Source: Nitrospinae bacterium AH_259_B05_G02_I21
Lineage (GTDB): Bacteria; JADFOP01
Direction of reading: 5' to 3'
Length of the DNA stretch: 64,000 bases
NCBI GenBank assembly: GCA_027717595.1
Contig: JALLOF010000005.1
Span: 1 to 64,000, forward strand
Numbering within the stretch: position 1 is the first letter of the stretch; each line of letters opens with the position of its first letter. Of this stretch, positions 8,942 to 15,834 are shown in pieces. Both the position numbers and the translations under genes were made by a program. The notes beneath the pieces were generated by a model, which saw only the letters and a list, made by a program, of their open reading frames with translations, ran no database searches and was not told the origin of the DNA.

Positions 8942-9003
8942 CTAGCTCGAGGTCGCGCGCTGGGTAAACCCGCAGGAATGGCTGCGCTGGGCCCCGGTGC
9001 GTT

Positions 9004-9606
9004 TTATCCCTGGAAGCTGAAACTCCCCTGGATCGCATTGTGGTTTTGCAGATCGATACTAAACCCGTGCTGTGGGGCGTTCACTCGATAGAATGGGGCC
9101 TTTGCCACGAAGGCGGGAGAACCGGGAATGCTTGTGAACGCGGTGTCGTGAAGCGCGGTAGTCTGACCCGTAGCCCCCGTGAAAGGCTCAATTTCGGCCT
9201 CGATTACCTGACCGATTTTGAGCGTCCCTTTTCCCCCTTCTACCTCGAAGGTTATCGAAGCCCGCTCCACGGCGGCCACTTCGCCGACCAACTGCGCCAG
9301 ATCCGCCACGGGCCCCCCAAGCTCACCGGTCCATACCTTCAGTAGCGCATCCTCCTGCTCGGGTGTGGCCTTGTCATCTACGAAGACAACGGCCCGCCAG
9401 TTGCCCTTCAGGATGTTGCCGGGAATATGGGCCAAGAGCGCCAGGGTGAGGCCTGAAACATCCAGGCCGTTGATCGTGCCATTATCGATATGCCAGGCCA
9501 GCACCCCTTCGCAGATGCCGCCATCCGGGTCCTCTCCGACCCAACAGGGACAGAGGACATTACACGTACAGACTTCCAGCAAGCGTCCTTCCAATTGGTA
9601 TGCCAT
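9004..9606 (-). CDS. DUF1326 domain protein
   Basis: This 200-residue cytoplasmic protein shows the DUF1326 signature at its N-terminus: EVCTCNVLCPCW with cysteines at 13, 15, 19 and 21, a plausible metal site, followed by the conserved WHIDNG and HIPGNILKGNW regions. AGGAGGTC precedes the ATG at a good distance. It is immediately upstream of the DUF2182 membrane protein in the same direction (62 bp gap), a pairing repeated in many proteobacteria. Function is unknown; metal handling is a guess based on the cysteines. Confidence 0.8.
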   Translation of the reverse strand: MAYQLEGRLLEVCTCNVLCPCWVGEDPDGGICEGVLAWHIDNGTINGLDVSGLTLALLAHIPGNILKGNWRAVVFVDDKATPEQEDALLKVWTGELGGPVADLAQLVGEVAAVERASITFEVEGGKGTLKIGQVIEAEIEPFTGATGQTTALHDTAFTSIPGSPAFVAKAPFYRVNAPQHGFSIDLQNHNAIQGSFSFQG

Positions 9607-10218
9607 GTTGACCTCCTCATTGGCCTAGTGCTTGAACGATTTCAGTCTAGGCAGCTTATTGGCACATGAACACCCTCGTCCTGCCCTTCTATGGAGCAAA
9701 AAGCCCTTCCGGGCAGACTAGCTTAGGTGTGTATATGAGTGTTTAGTGCGCCGTCTGTTGTGTCCAGGGCCGGGCATGCAACTTCTTTGCCTGCCCCAGT
9801 TCCAGTTTATATTGCCTCTAAGTACGTCAAGATATTTTAATAAGGCCGGTACGTCAAGCAGTAATCTCGGCCTCACTCCAACAGACCGATTCCGGCTTCT
9901 CTGGCTTTTCGTTATAGCTTCAGAAACATGTTCTTGCTAAAGCTTTCTAAAGACATAGATTTTATACTGACTTTAGTTCAGCTGTTTGCTGTATCGAAAT
10001 GGCAGACTTCACGGTGAGATCGTAACCAGCCCACCAATCAGCTGAGTATCATATTTCGGTGAAATCCGCCTGAGGCGGACCAAGAGGACACATCTCTTCT
10101 AACCGATGAATGAAACAGTACACTACCACCAGGTGCCCCGCCTTGCACCACCCCGGGGCCTCGGCTAGAATACCGGCCGTTGCGCCCCCCTCCCCCCTCC
10201 GCCGTGGTGGAGGACCCC
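9607..10218. other. Intergenic region, AT-richer than its surroundings
   Basis: About 610 bp between the divergent DUF1326 and inositol-monophosphatase-like genes. It contains one TCCGCCTGAGGCGGA palindrome (10065-10079). The part from about 9780 to 10060 is visibly poorer in G and C than flanking genes. Small open frames here lack ribosome sites and family resemblance. No RNA gene was recognised. Confidence 0.5.
10065..10079. repeat. TCCGCCTGAGGCGGA palindrome
   Basis: Dispersed palindrome family member in the intergenic region before the IMPase-like gene. Confidence 0.75.
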
Positions 10219-11019
10219 GTGCCCTATCAGCGCGAGCTCGCCGTGGCCGTCGAGGCCGCCCAGGCCGCTGGCCGGCTCCTGATGCGGGAGTTCGGCCGAC
10301 CCATCCGCACCACCCACAAGGGGGCCATAGACCTCGTCACCGAGATGGACACCGCCTCGGAGCGGCTCATCTTCGAGGCCCTCCACGACGCCTTCCCCGA
10401 CGACGGGTTGCTGTCCGAAGAAGCCCCGCCCGAACATCTCGAGCGCCCAAGGCGCTGGATAATCGATCCCCTCGACGGCACAACCAACTACGCCCACGCG
10501 CTTCCCACCTTCGCCGTCTCCATCGCCCTGGAGGTCGACGGAACCCTCGCGGTCGGCGTCATTGAAGACCCCGTACACGGCGAGACCTTCACGGCCACGA
10601 AGGGCGGCGGGGCGTTCCTGAACGGGGAGGCGGTCCGCGTCTCCGAGGTCGCATCACTCGCCGAGGCGTTCCTGGCCACCGGATTTCCCTACGACATCCA
10701 CACCACCTCGGTCACGAACCTCGACCACTTCGAGCACTTCGCCAAGCGGGCGTTGGCCGTCCGGCGGCCCGGGGCGGCGGCCATCGACCTGGCCCACACG
10801 GCCTGTGGCCGCTACGACGGGTTCTGGGAGCTGAAGCTCAAGCCCTGGGACGTGGCCGCCGGGGCGCTCCTCGTCGAGGAGGCGGGCGGGCGGGTGAGCG
10901 CTTTCTGGGGCGAGCCCCTTGACATCTACCGCCCGGAGGTCCTGGCCTCCAACGGCCCGCTCCACGAGGCCATGATGGAGGTGCTGCGCATGGGTAGAAG
11001 GCCCAACGACGAGGCCTAG
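10219..11019 (+). CDS. Inositol monophosphatase family protein
   Basis: The 266-residue product has all metal and phosphate motifs of the IMPase/SuhB family: DLVTEMD, the EE pair in LLSEEA, IDPLDGTTNYAHA (metal-binding DPLDGT) and KPWDVAAGALLVEEAGG near the C-terminus. Such enzymes dephosphorylate inositol phosphates or related sugar phosphates with Mg2+. The start is placed at the GTG at 10219, which has GGAGGA four bases upstream; in-frame TTG (10180) and GTG (10204, 10207) codons are alternatives. Substrate not determined by sequence; it stands alone. Confidence 0.88.
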   Translation: MPYQRELAVAVEAAQAAGRLLMREFGRPIRTTHKGAIDLVTEMDTASERLIFEALHDAFPDDGLLSEEAPPEHLERPRRWIIDPLDGTTNYAHALPTFAVSIALEVDGTLAVGVIEDPVHGETFTATKGGGAFLNGEAVRVSEVASLAEAFLATGFPYDIHTTSVTNLDHFEHFAKRALAVRRPGAAAIDLAHTACGRYDGFWELKLKPWDVAAGALLVEEAGGRVSAFWGEPLDIYRPEVLASNGPLHEAMMEVLRMGRRPNDEA

Positions 11020-11156
11020 TGGAACGGGAAGGAAGGTGACGCTCTCGTCGTCGGGGACCATTAGAGCGCGGGGAGGCGAACACGGCCAACAATGGACTTG
11101 CCCTCGCGAGGCGAGCCCTCTATGATGGTCCGCACCCCACGCGGCGGAAAGGCGCT

Positions 11157-11801
11157 ATGGGCAAGGCCTCATCAATTCAACGACTTTCGAAGCTCGCCGG
11201 TGGGCTCCGGCCTGCCGGCCCGTGGGCCCCGGCTCTGGTGGGATGTGCACTTCTGGTGGCCTTCTCCCTCGGCGGGCCCGGCCCGGCCGGCGCCGACGAG
11301 CTGGGCCTCAATCAGACGATTGCGGCCTACAGGCTGCGACTCTTTGAAATCAAGCGAGTGATCGAGGAGATCGACCGCGAACTCGCGGCCATCCGCCGGC
11401 AACTCGATGTCCTAAGCCAAGTCCCCCTGACGCTCATCGTGCAGAAGCGGCTCGACGACTCCTTCGTCGTCGAGTCGGTCGCCCTCTGGATGGACGGCCA
11501 ATCGCTCCTCATCCACCGCCAGCCCATCCACAGGCTCGGCAGCTTCGCCCTGGCCCCTCCCCCCGTTCCTCCCGGAGCGCACACCTTCGCCGCGGCGGTT
11601 GCCGTCCGGGGCTCCAAGGGGGAAGGCCGCCTCTCAGACGTCCCCTCTCCCGCTTCCTCCCAGCCCCGGTACACAGCCCAGGACTCCCGCGAGGTCATGG
11701 TCCACCCCGGACGGCCGCTTAACCTCATGGTCGACATCTTCAGCGGCGAGAGGTGGATCGAGACGCACCCGACTGAGCCCCAGGTCGCGATTCGCGAATA
11801 A
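11157..11801 (+). CDS. Exported protein with coiled coil, unknown function
   Basis: I do not recognise this 214-residue protein. A long n-region with arginines precedes a hydrophobic segment (ALVGCALLVAFSLG) and a likely cleavage site after GPAGA near residue 46, so it is predicted to be exported. Residues about 55-85 (RLFEIKRVIEEIDRELAAIRRQLDVL) form a short coiled coil; the remainder looks like a beta domain with VALWMDG and an HTFAAAVAVRG stretch. GGAAAGG lies upstream of the ATG. It follows the IMPase-like gene in the same direction after about 140 bp. Confidence 0.65.
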   Translation: MGKASSIQRLSKLAGGLRPAGPWAPALVGCALLVAFSLGGPGPAGADELGLNQTIAAYRLRLFEIKRVIEEIDRELAAIRRQLDVLSQVPLTLIVQKRLDDSFVVESVALWMDGQSLLIHRQPIHRLGSFALAPPPVPPGAHTFAAAVAVRGSKGEGRLSDVPSPASSQPRYTAQDSREVMVHPGRPLNLMVDIFSGERWIETHPTEPQVAIRE

Positions 11802-11899
11802 GAGGCCCCGTAGGGCGGCTCTCCCCGAAGGCGGGCGAGCCGGCATATGCACGGCAGAGGGTGATCGTTTGTGTGCCTCGGTGGATGGTGCTGAGCGGC

Positions 11900-12520
11900 T
11901 CAGCGGGCTCGGCCCGGCACTATGAAGAGTTCGGCCTGCGGCGACGACCCGGTGTGCTGAAAAATATCCTGCCAGCCGGGAACTAGCCGAGCCAGGGCCA
12001 GGGCCGCCTGTCGGTGGCCGGGTCGATAGTAGATCGTGGTCCTTGAGCGAACCGGCACCGGCGACCTCGCCGCGTAGGAGACCTCCAGGTCGCGTGCCCT
12101 AAGCCTTCGGCCGATGCCACGGGCGACGCCTACACGACCGGCAAGGACGACGGAGACCGGGACCGCGCGGATCTGCTCGAGAGAGAGGGCTTCGGAGCGA
12201 TACCCCTCGGCGAGCTCCCCGGTCTTCCTGCGGAGCGCTTCTTCGATCTGCCCGGTTCGAGACTCCAGCCGGCGGCGAAGCTCCTCCATCCCATAGCGGT
12301 GCTCTTCCATGATGGCCAAGATCTCTTCCTGGCGCCGGGCCAGCTCGGAGCTTCTTCGCTCAAGGCGCTCGACGTCGGCGTACACGTCGGTAGAAGCAGA
12401 GGCCCCAGCCTGGGAGGGATCGGGGCCCACGCCCCTGGACGCTTGAGGCCAGGCGGCCTCCGGGACCATCAGGACCATCACAACGACTGAGAGGACGAGA
12501 GCCCCTCGTTTGGTCTTCAT
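11900..12520 (-). CDS. Exported protein with coiled coil and LytR_C-like domain
   Basis: The 206-residue product starts with a signal peptide (VLSVVVMVLMVPEAAWPQA), then a strongly charged coiled coil (about residues 47-95) and a C-terminal domain of about 85 residues resembling the LytR_C domain: VSVVLAGRVGVARGIGRRL, then RTTIYYRPGHRQAALALARLVPG. Such domains occur at the end of cell-wall LytR-CpsA-Psr proteins and in periplasmic proteins. The ATG at 12520 is preferred because GGAG lies upstream; the frame is open to 12538. It converges with the previous gene. Function unknown, probably envelope related. Confidence 0.65.
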   Translation of the reverse strand: MKTKRGALVLSVVVMVLMVPEAAWPQASRGVGPDPSQAGASASTDVYADVERLERRSSELARRQEEILAIMEEHRYGMEELRRRLESRTGQIEEALRRKTGELAEGYRSEALSLEQIRAVPVSVVLAGRVGVARGIGRRLRARDLEVSYAARSPVPVRSRTTIYYRPGHRQAALALARLVPGWQDIFQHTGSSPQAELFIVPGRAR

Positions 12521-12884
12521 CACCCGCTCCATCACCACAACCCAAGAAGGAAGAAACCCACCTCGGAATCATAGCCAGTCCCAAAAGCCATTGCAACCGT
12601 TGAGGTTTCAGGGCCTTTGCCGGGCCCCAGCAAGTGAATAAGGGCGGCCCAAGCCCTGGACGCTCATCACGCCTCAATGAGAACAAACCTGGACGATGTC
12701 GGAATTGTGGAGCGAACTACCGGGGAGGTCCAGAAAGGTCAATCAGCTAACGGAATAAGAAGCAAAACTCATGCAAGAGAAGCACGTACCAGGCTCAAAA
12801 CCACCTGGTCATAATCGGGGTTTTCAAGAGAATTGTGGCGGAAGTGCAGGAATGGTAAGTGGCTGATTTAACTAAAAAACGAGG
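12521..12884. other. Intergenic region upstream of tRNA-Phe 3' end
   Basis: About 360 bp between a coiled-coil protein gene and the 3' end of the minus-strand tRNA-Phe. No convincing gene, repeat or terminator with a U-tract was found; the run of T expected after the tRNA on the minus strand (TTTTTTAG, 12872-12879) is the only terminator-like sign. Confidence 0.4.
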
Positions 12885-12957
12885 TGCCGGGGGACGGAAT
12901 CGAACCGCCGACACGGGGATTTTCAGTCCCCTGCTCTACCGACTGAGCTACCCCGGC
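12885..12957 (-). tRNA. tRNA-Phe (GAA)
   Basis: A 73-nt cloverleaf on the minus strand: acceptor GCCGGGG paired with CCCCGGC, D-arm with AGCTCAGTCGGTAGAGC, anticodon loop CTGAAAA giving GAA, and T-loop TTCGATT. The terminal CCA is not encoded in full. A short T-run follows the gene. Confidence 0.95.
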
Positions 12958-13140
12958 TTCCCCCGAGGCACGTCCTATAAATCTCCCGTGCCAACCGGCC
13001 CAAGCCTACCCCACGAACCCTGGCAGGTCAAGGGGGGAAGGATTCCTCAACGGAGCCCCCATTGCCCCGAGCATTGCCTTTCGCCCACCAGAGGACTATT
13101 ATGGGAAGGTCGCCCGGGCCACGGGCGATAAGGAGCTTCG

Positions 13141-14079
13141 ATGACCATCCCCCGCCGTCAATTCATCGGCTTCCACGGCGCCTTCGGGCTGGTGACCACC
13201 GCCGGCCGGGGCTTTATGCGGTTCATCTATGGCACCTTGGCGGTCATCGTCATCGTCGCCCTCATGGTGGACGCCTACGTTAGCCCCCTCCAGCAGTTCC
13301 AACCCGAGCCCAAGCCCCTCACCCACCCCTACTACAAGGATATGAGCTGGGAGACGATGCTCCTTCACTACCTCTTCGGGTTCCTCATCTACGCAGCAAT
13401 CATGCTCCTTGTCCTCTACCAGGACGGCACCATCCAGCGCCTTTGGTTCCGGTGGCGCTGGTCCCTATGGCAACGATACGGCCAGCCCGCCCTCGCCGGT
13501 GAGGCGCCCAAGGGGTGGTTGGCCGGGAGGCTGGCGCGGATATTCGAGCCCGGCCAAGCCCGTCTCGACACCTTCTACCAATGGCTCGCTGAGGGAAACG
13601 CCTCCTTTGAGGCTGGCCAACTCGAAGCCGCCGTCGAATCCTACCGGAAGGCCGCCCTGCTCAGGCCCACGTCGGTCGTGGCCCAGGTGAACCGGGGGGC
13701 GGCTCTTGGGCGGCTGGGCCGCCACGGCGAGGCCTTGGAGGCGTTCCGGGAGGTGCTCGACTCTGACGGCAACAACGGCGACGCCCGAAAAAACGCCGCA
13801 GTCGCCCTGGTCAGGACGGGCCGCCCCGCCGAGGCCGAGGCCCTCCTGGCCCCCCACCTGGCCACGCACGGTCGGGATGACGAAGCCTGGTGGCTCACCG
13901 CCTGGTGCCGGGCCACCGACCCCAAGGCGAAAGCCGACGCCGTCGCCGAGGCCCTCGAGCGCGCCTGCCGGCTGGAGCCCACCCGACGGGCCGCCGTCGC
14001 CGACGAGCCGGCCTTCGGACCCTATCTCACCCACCCGGCCATAAAGAGCCTCCTGGCCTCAAAACCTACAGAAGCCTAA
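13141..14079 (+). CDS. Membrane-anchored TPR protein
   Basis: The 312-residue protein has two membrane segments near its N-terminus (about 27-47 and 76-95), then a soluble part with TPR repeats from about residue 145 to 235 (ASFEAGQLEAAVESYRKA, GAALGRLGRHGEALEAFREV, NAAVALVRTGRPAEAEALL). TPRs usually hold protein partners. AAGGAG sits six bases before the ATG, so the first Met is used even though the true membrane start could be at residue 26. No enzyme motif. Partners are unknown. Confidence 0.75.
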   Translation: MTIPRRQFIGFHGAFGLVTTAGRGFMRFIYGTLAVIVIVALMVDAYVSPLQQFQPEPKPLTHPYYKDMSWETMLLHYLFGFLIYAAIMLLVLYQDGTIQRLWFRWRWSLWQRYGQPALAGEAPKGWLAGRLARIFEPGQARLDTFYQWLAEGNASFEAGQLEAAVESYRKAALLRPTSVVAQVNRGAALGRLGRHGEALEAFREVLDSDGNNGDARKNAAVALVRTGRPAEAEALLAPHLATHGRDDEAWWLTAWCRATDPKAKADAVAEALERACRLEPTRRAAVADEPAFGPYLTHPAIKSLLASKPTEA

Positions 14080-14187
14080 GCCCGCGCGCCTGCGCCCTTG
14101 CAAACCCCCCCCATAGTGAGTTATCTTCAACCGTGAGGCAGGAATGCTGTTAACCCTCCTGCGAAGATAAGTAGAAGGAGGCCCATC

Positions 14188-14772
14188 ATGCGCACCTCCG
14201 TGTCCATTGCGGCTGTCACCCTCCTCATCCTTGCACCCGCGGTGGCGTCCGCCGAGGGTCCCGCTCAGGAGATGACCGACCAGATGCACGAGTGGGTCCA
14301 GTACGAACGGCCCTCCTTCAAGCCGGTGGAGGTCCAGGTCGACGGCGCGAAGCTGACCGTCCTCGACGCAACTCTCGAGAGCCATCCTCTTGAGGAAGAG
14401 ACCACCATCGTGCGGGTTGTGATGCGGGCCCGCCGGGGGGAGAGCCCCGCGGCGGTGAGCCGGGTGGTCCTGAAGACCCGCGACGGCTCCTCATACCCCG
14501 TGAAGTACGTGAAGGCGACGCCCGTCAAGGTCATCAATGAGCAAGGCTTCAAGACGTATAACTTTCGGCTGCCCGAAACCGACCAGGAAGGGCTGGAGAG
14601 CCTCGTGGTGACGGTCGCCAGCGCGAACGGCGCCAAGCCGGCTTCCACCCAGGTGAAGCTCGCCGTGGGCGAGCAGGTCGCCTTCAGCAACCTGGACAAC
14701 GCCACCTTCTCGCTCATGGCGGCCTTCCTCTTCTACACGAGCTTCATCATCGCCGGCGCCAGCGGCATCTGA
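14188..14772 (+). CDS. Exported protein of unknown function
   Basis: I do not recognise this 194-residue protein. It has a clear signal peptide (TLLILAPAVASA, cleavage about residue 22), a mainly beta-strand middle (VRVVMRARRG, SRVVLKTRDG, YPVKYVKATPVKV) and a hydrophobic C-terminus (FSLMAAFLFYTSFIIAGASGI) that could anchor it in a membrane. AGAAGGAGG precedes the ATG by six bases. It is expressed alone. Confidence 0.65.
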   Translation: MRTSVSIAAVTLLILAPAVASAEGPAQEMTDQMHEWVQYERPSFKPVEVQVDGAKLTVLDATLESHPLEEETTIVRVVMRARRGESPAAVSRVVLKTRDGSSYPVKYVKATPVKVINEQGFKTYNFRLPETDQEGLESLVVTVASANGAKPASTQVKLAVGEQVAFSNLDNATFSLMAAFLFYTSFIIAGASGI

Positions 14773-14863
14773 GGAGCTGAGACCGGGAGCACGCCAGCCC
14801 CGCTGGCACCCTTCTTACTCTGCTGGTCAATGATTGAACGAAGGAAGGGATAGGTTCGTCGGC

Positions 14864-15190
14864 TCACTCCGACAGAATCGCCCGGGCGATGCCCCGCTCC
14901 TTCTTGCGCGAGCCTTCTTCGCCGAAGCCGTCCACACTCCGCCATAGGTCGCGGGCCGCCTCGTCCGGGGGGGCACCGGGGGCGACCTGGGCCATGTAGT
15001 GGGCCAGCTCACGGTCGGTGAGCCGCCTGTGATGAGCTGATCGGCGAACCTCGCCGATGTTCCACTCGCCCTCGGGTCAGGAGGGAAAGACGATGAGGCT
15101 CTCGCCCTCGAGCAGAAAGATGCTGTAATCCTCGTTGACCCGCACGATGGGCAGAAGCGTCTCTTGCAGGTCGTAATCAGGGTGGCTCAT
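14864..15190 (-). CDS. Small protein with in-frame TGA: selenoprotein candidate or broken gene
   Basis: From an ATG at 15190 with a strong AGGAGG five bases upstream, the frame runs 37 codons (ends LIVFPS), meets TGA at 15077-15079, then continues another 70 coherent codons (PEGEWNIGEV... to RAILSE) before a second TGA at 14864-14866. Codon choice on both sides of the inner TGA looks like that of neighbouring genes. Twenty-six bases after the TGA is a perfect 8-bp hairpin, ATCGGCGA-GGT-TCGCCGAT (arms 15040-15047 and 15051-15058), meeting the usual bacterial SECIS rules for spacing, stem and a G early in the loop. No cysteine is present in the product, and TGG (Trp) to TGA is a single change, so a nonsense mutation is equally possible. 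The family is not recognised. Confidence 0.5.
15040..15058 (-). promoter_or_regulatory. SECIS-like hairpin after the in-frame TGA
   Basis: On the minus strand an 8-bp perfect stem closes a GGU loop (or AGGUU if the last pair opens), with 26 nt between the UGA and the loop. Known bacterial SECIS elements have 16-37 nt here and a G in the first two loop positions. GC-rich stems of this length also arise by chance in such a genome. Confidence 0.35.
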
Positions 15191-15363
15191 GGCAACCTCC
15201 TGCCTCCAAGTTGTCTCGCCGCCGAGTCCCCGTCAACGCCCAAGATGAGACGGGAGCGGCCCGGCCGGGCATCAATAATTCCTTCGCCTGGCGTCAATTC
15301 TATGGTATATGGTATAAGGACGCCATCGTCGCTTTCTCGTCCCCCCCGCTGATTCCTTATCCC

Positions 15364-15834
15364 ATGAGTGAGAAACTGATCGACCGGCTCAAGCAGGCGC
15401 TCGACCGAAAGATCTACGGCATGCCCAAGGAGCAGTGGGAGGCTGAGCTCGCCGCCGGCGTTGCCTTCATGAAGAAGCACTTCGCTAAGATAGCCTTCAA
15501 CGACATCTTCAACTTCCTGAAGCAGAACGCTGCTGGGATCGCCTACACCATCGAGAGCAAGCTCGTCGGCAGGAACAAGACCTTTAAGCGCACCGGCGAG
15601 GAGAGCTTCCTCATCTCCCTGGGTACGGTTCGGGCCAGCGTGGAGCTGAAGGAGGATCATATCGCCGCCACCATCACCAAGGGCGACCCCCCCGACGAGA
15701 CCCGCACCCTCACTTTCCACGCTACGGTCCAAAACGGCTCCATCTTCCTCACGCGGGCCGACAGCCCGATGTCCATCTACCCCGACGACGCCCTGGGAGA
15801 TATCCTGGAGGCCATGATCGAGCTGGTTGACTAG
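15364..15834 (+). CDS. Hypothetical cytoplasmic protein
   Basis: I do not recognise this 156-residue protein. The ATG at 15364 starts a coherent sequence MSEKLIDRLKQALDRKIYG; the longer upstream frame is not protein-like. The N-terminal half is helical (FMKKHFAKIAFNDIFNFLKQN) and the second half reads as an antiparallel sheet (FLISLGTVRASVELKEDHIAATITKG split over strands, then TLTFHATVQNGSIFL). No ribosome site is evident, which suggests a short or leaderless 5' end; a TATAAG sits about 40 bp upstream. It overlaps the end of uvrA by 4 bp on the opposite strand. Confidence 0.6.
   Translation: MSEKLIDRLKQALDRKIYGMPKEQWEAELAAGVAFMKKHFAKIAFNDIFNFLKQNAAGIAYTIESKLVGRNKTFKRTGEESFLISLGTVRASVELKEDHIAATITKGDPPDETRTLTFHATVQNGSIFLTRADSPMSIYPDDALGDILEAMIELVD

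Noticed and set aside
9746-9940. 64-codon frame in the AT-richer spacer
   Set aside because: No ribosome site or family resemblance.
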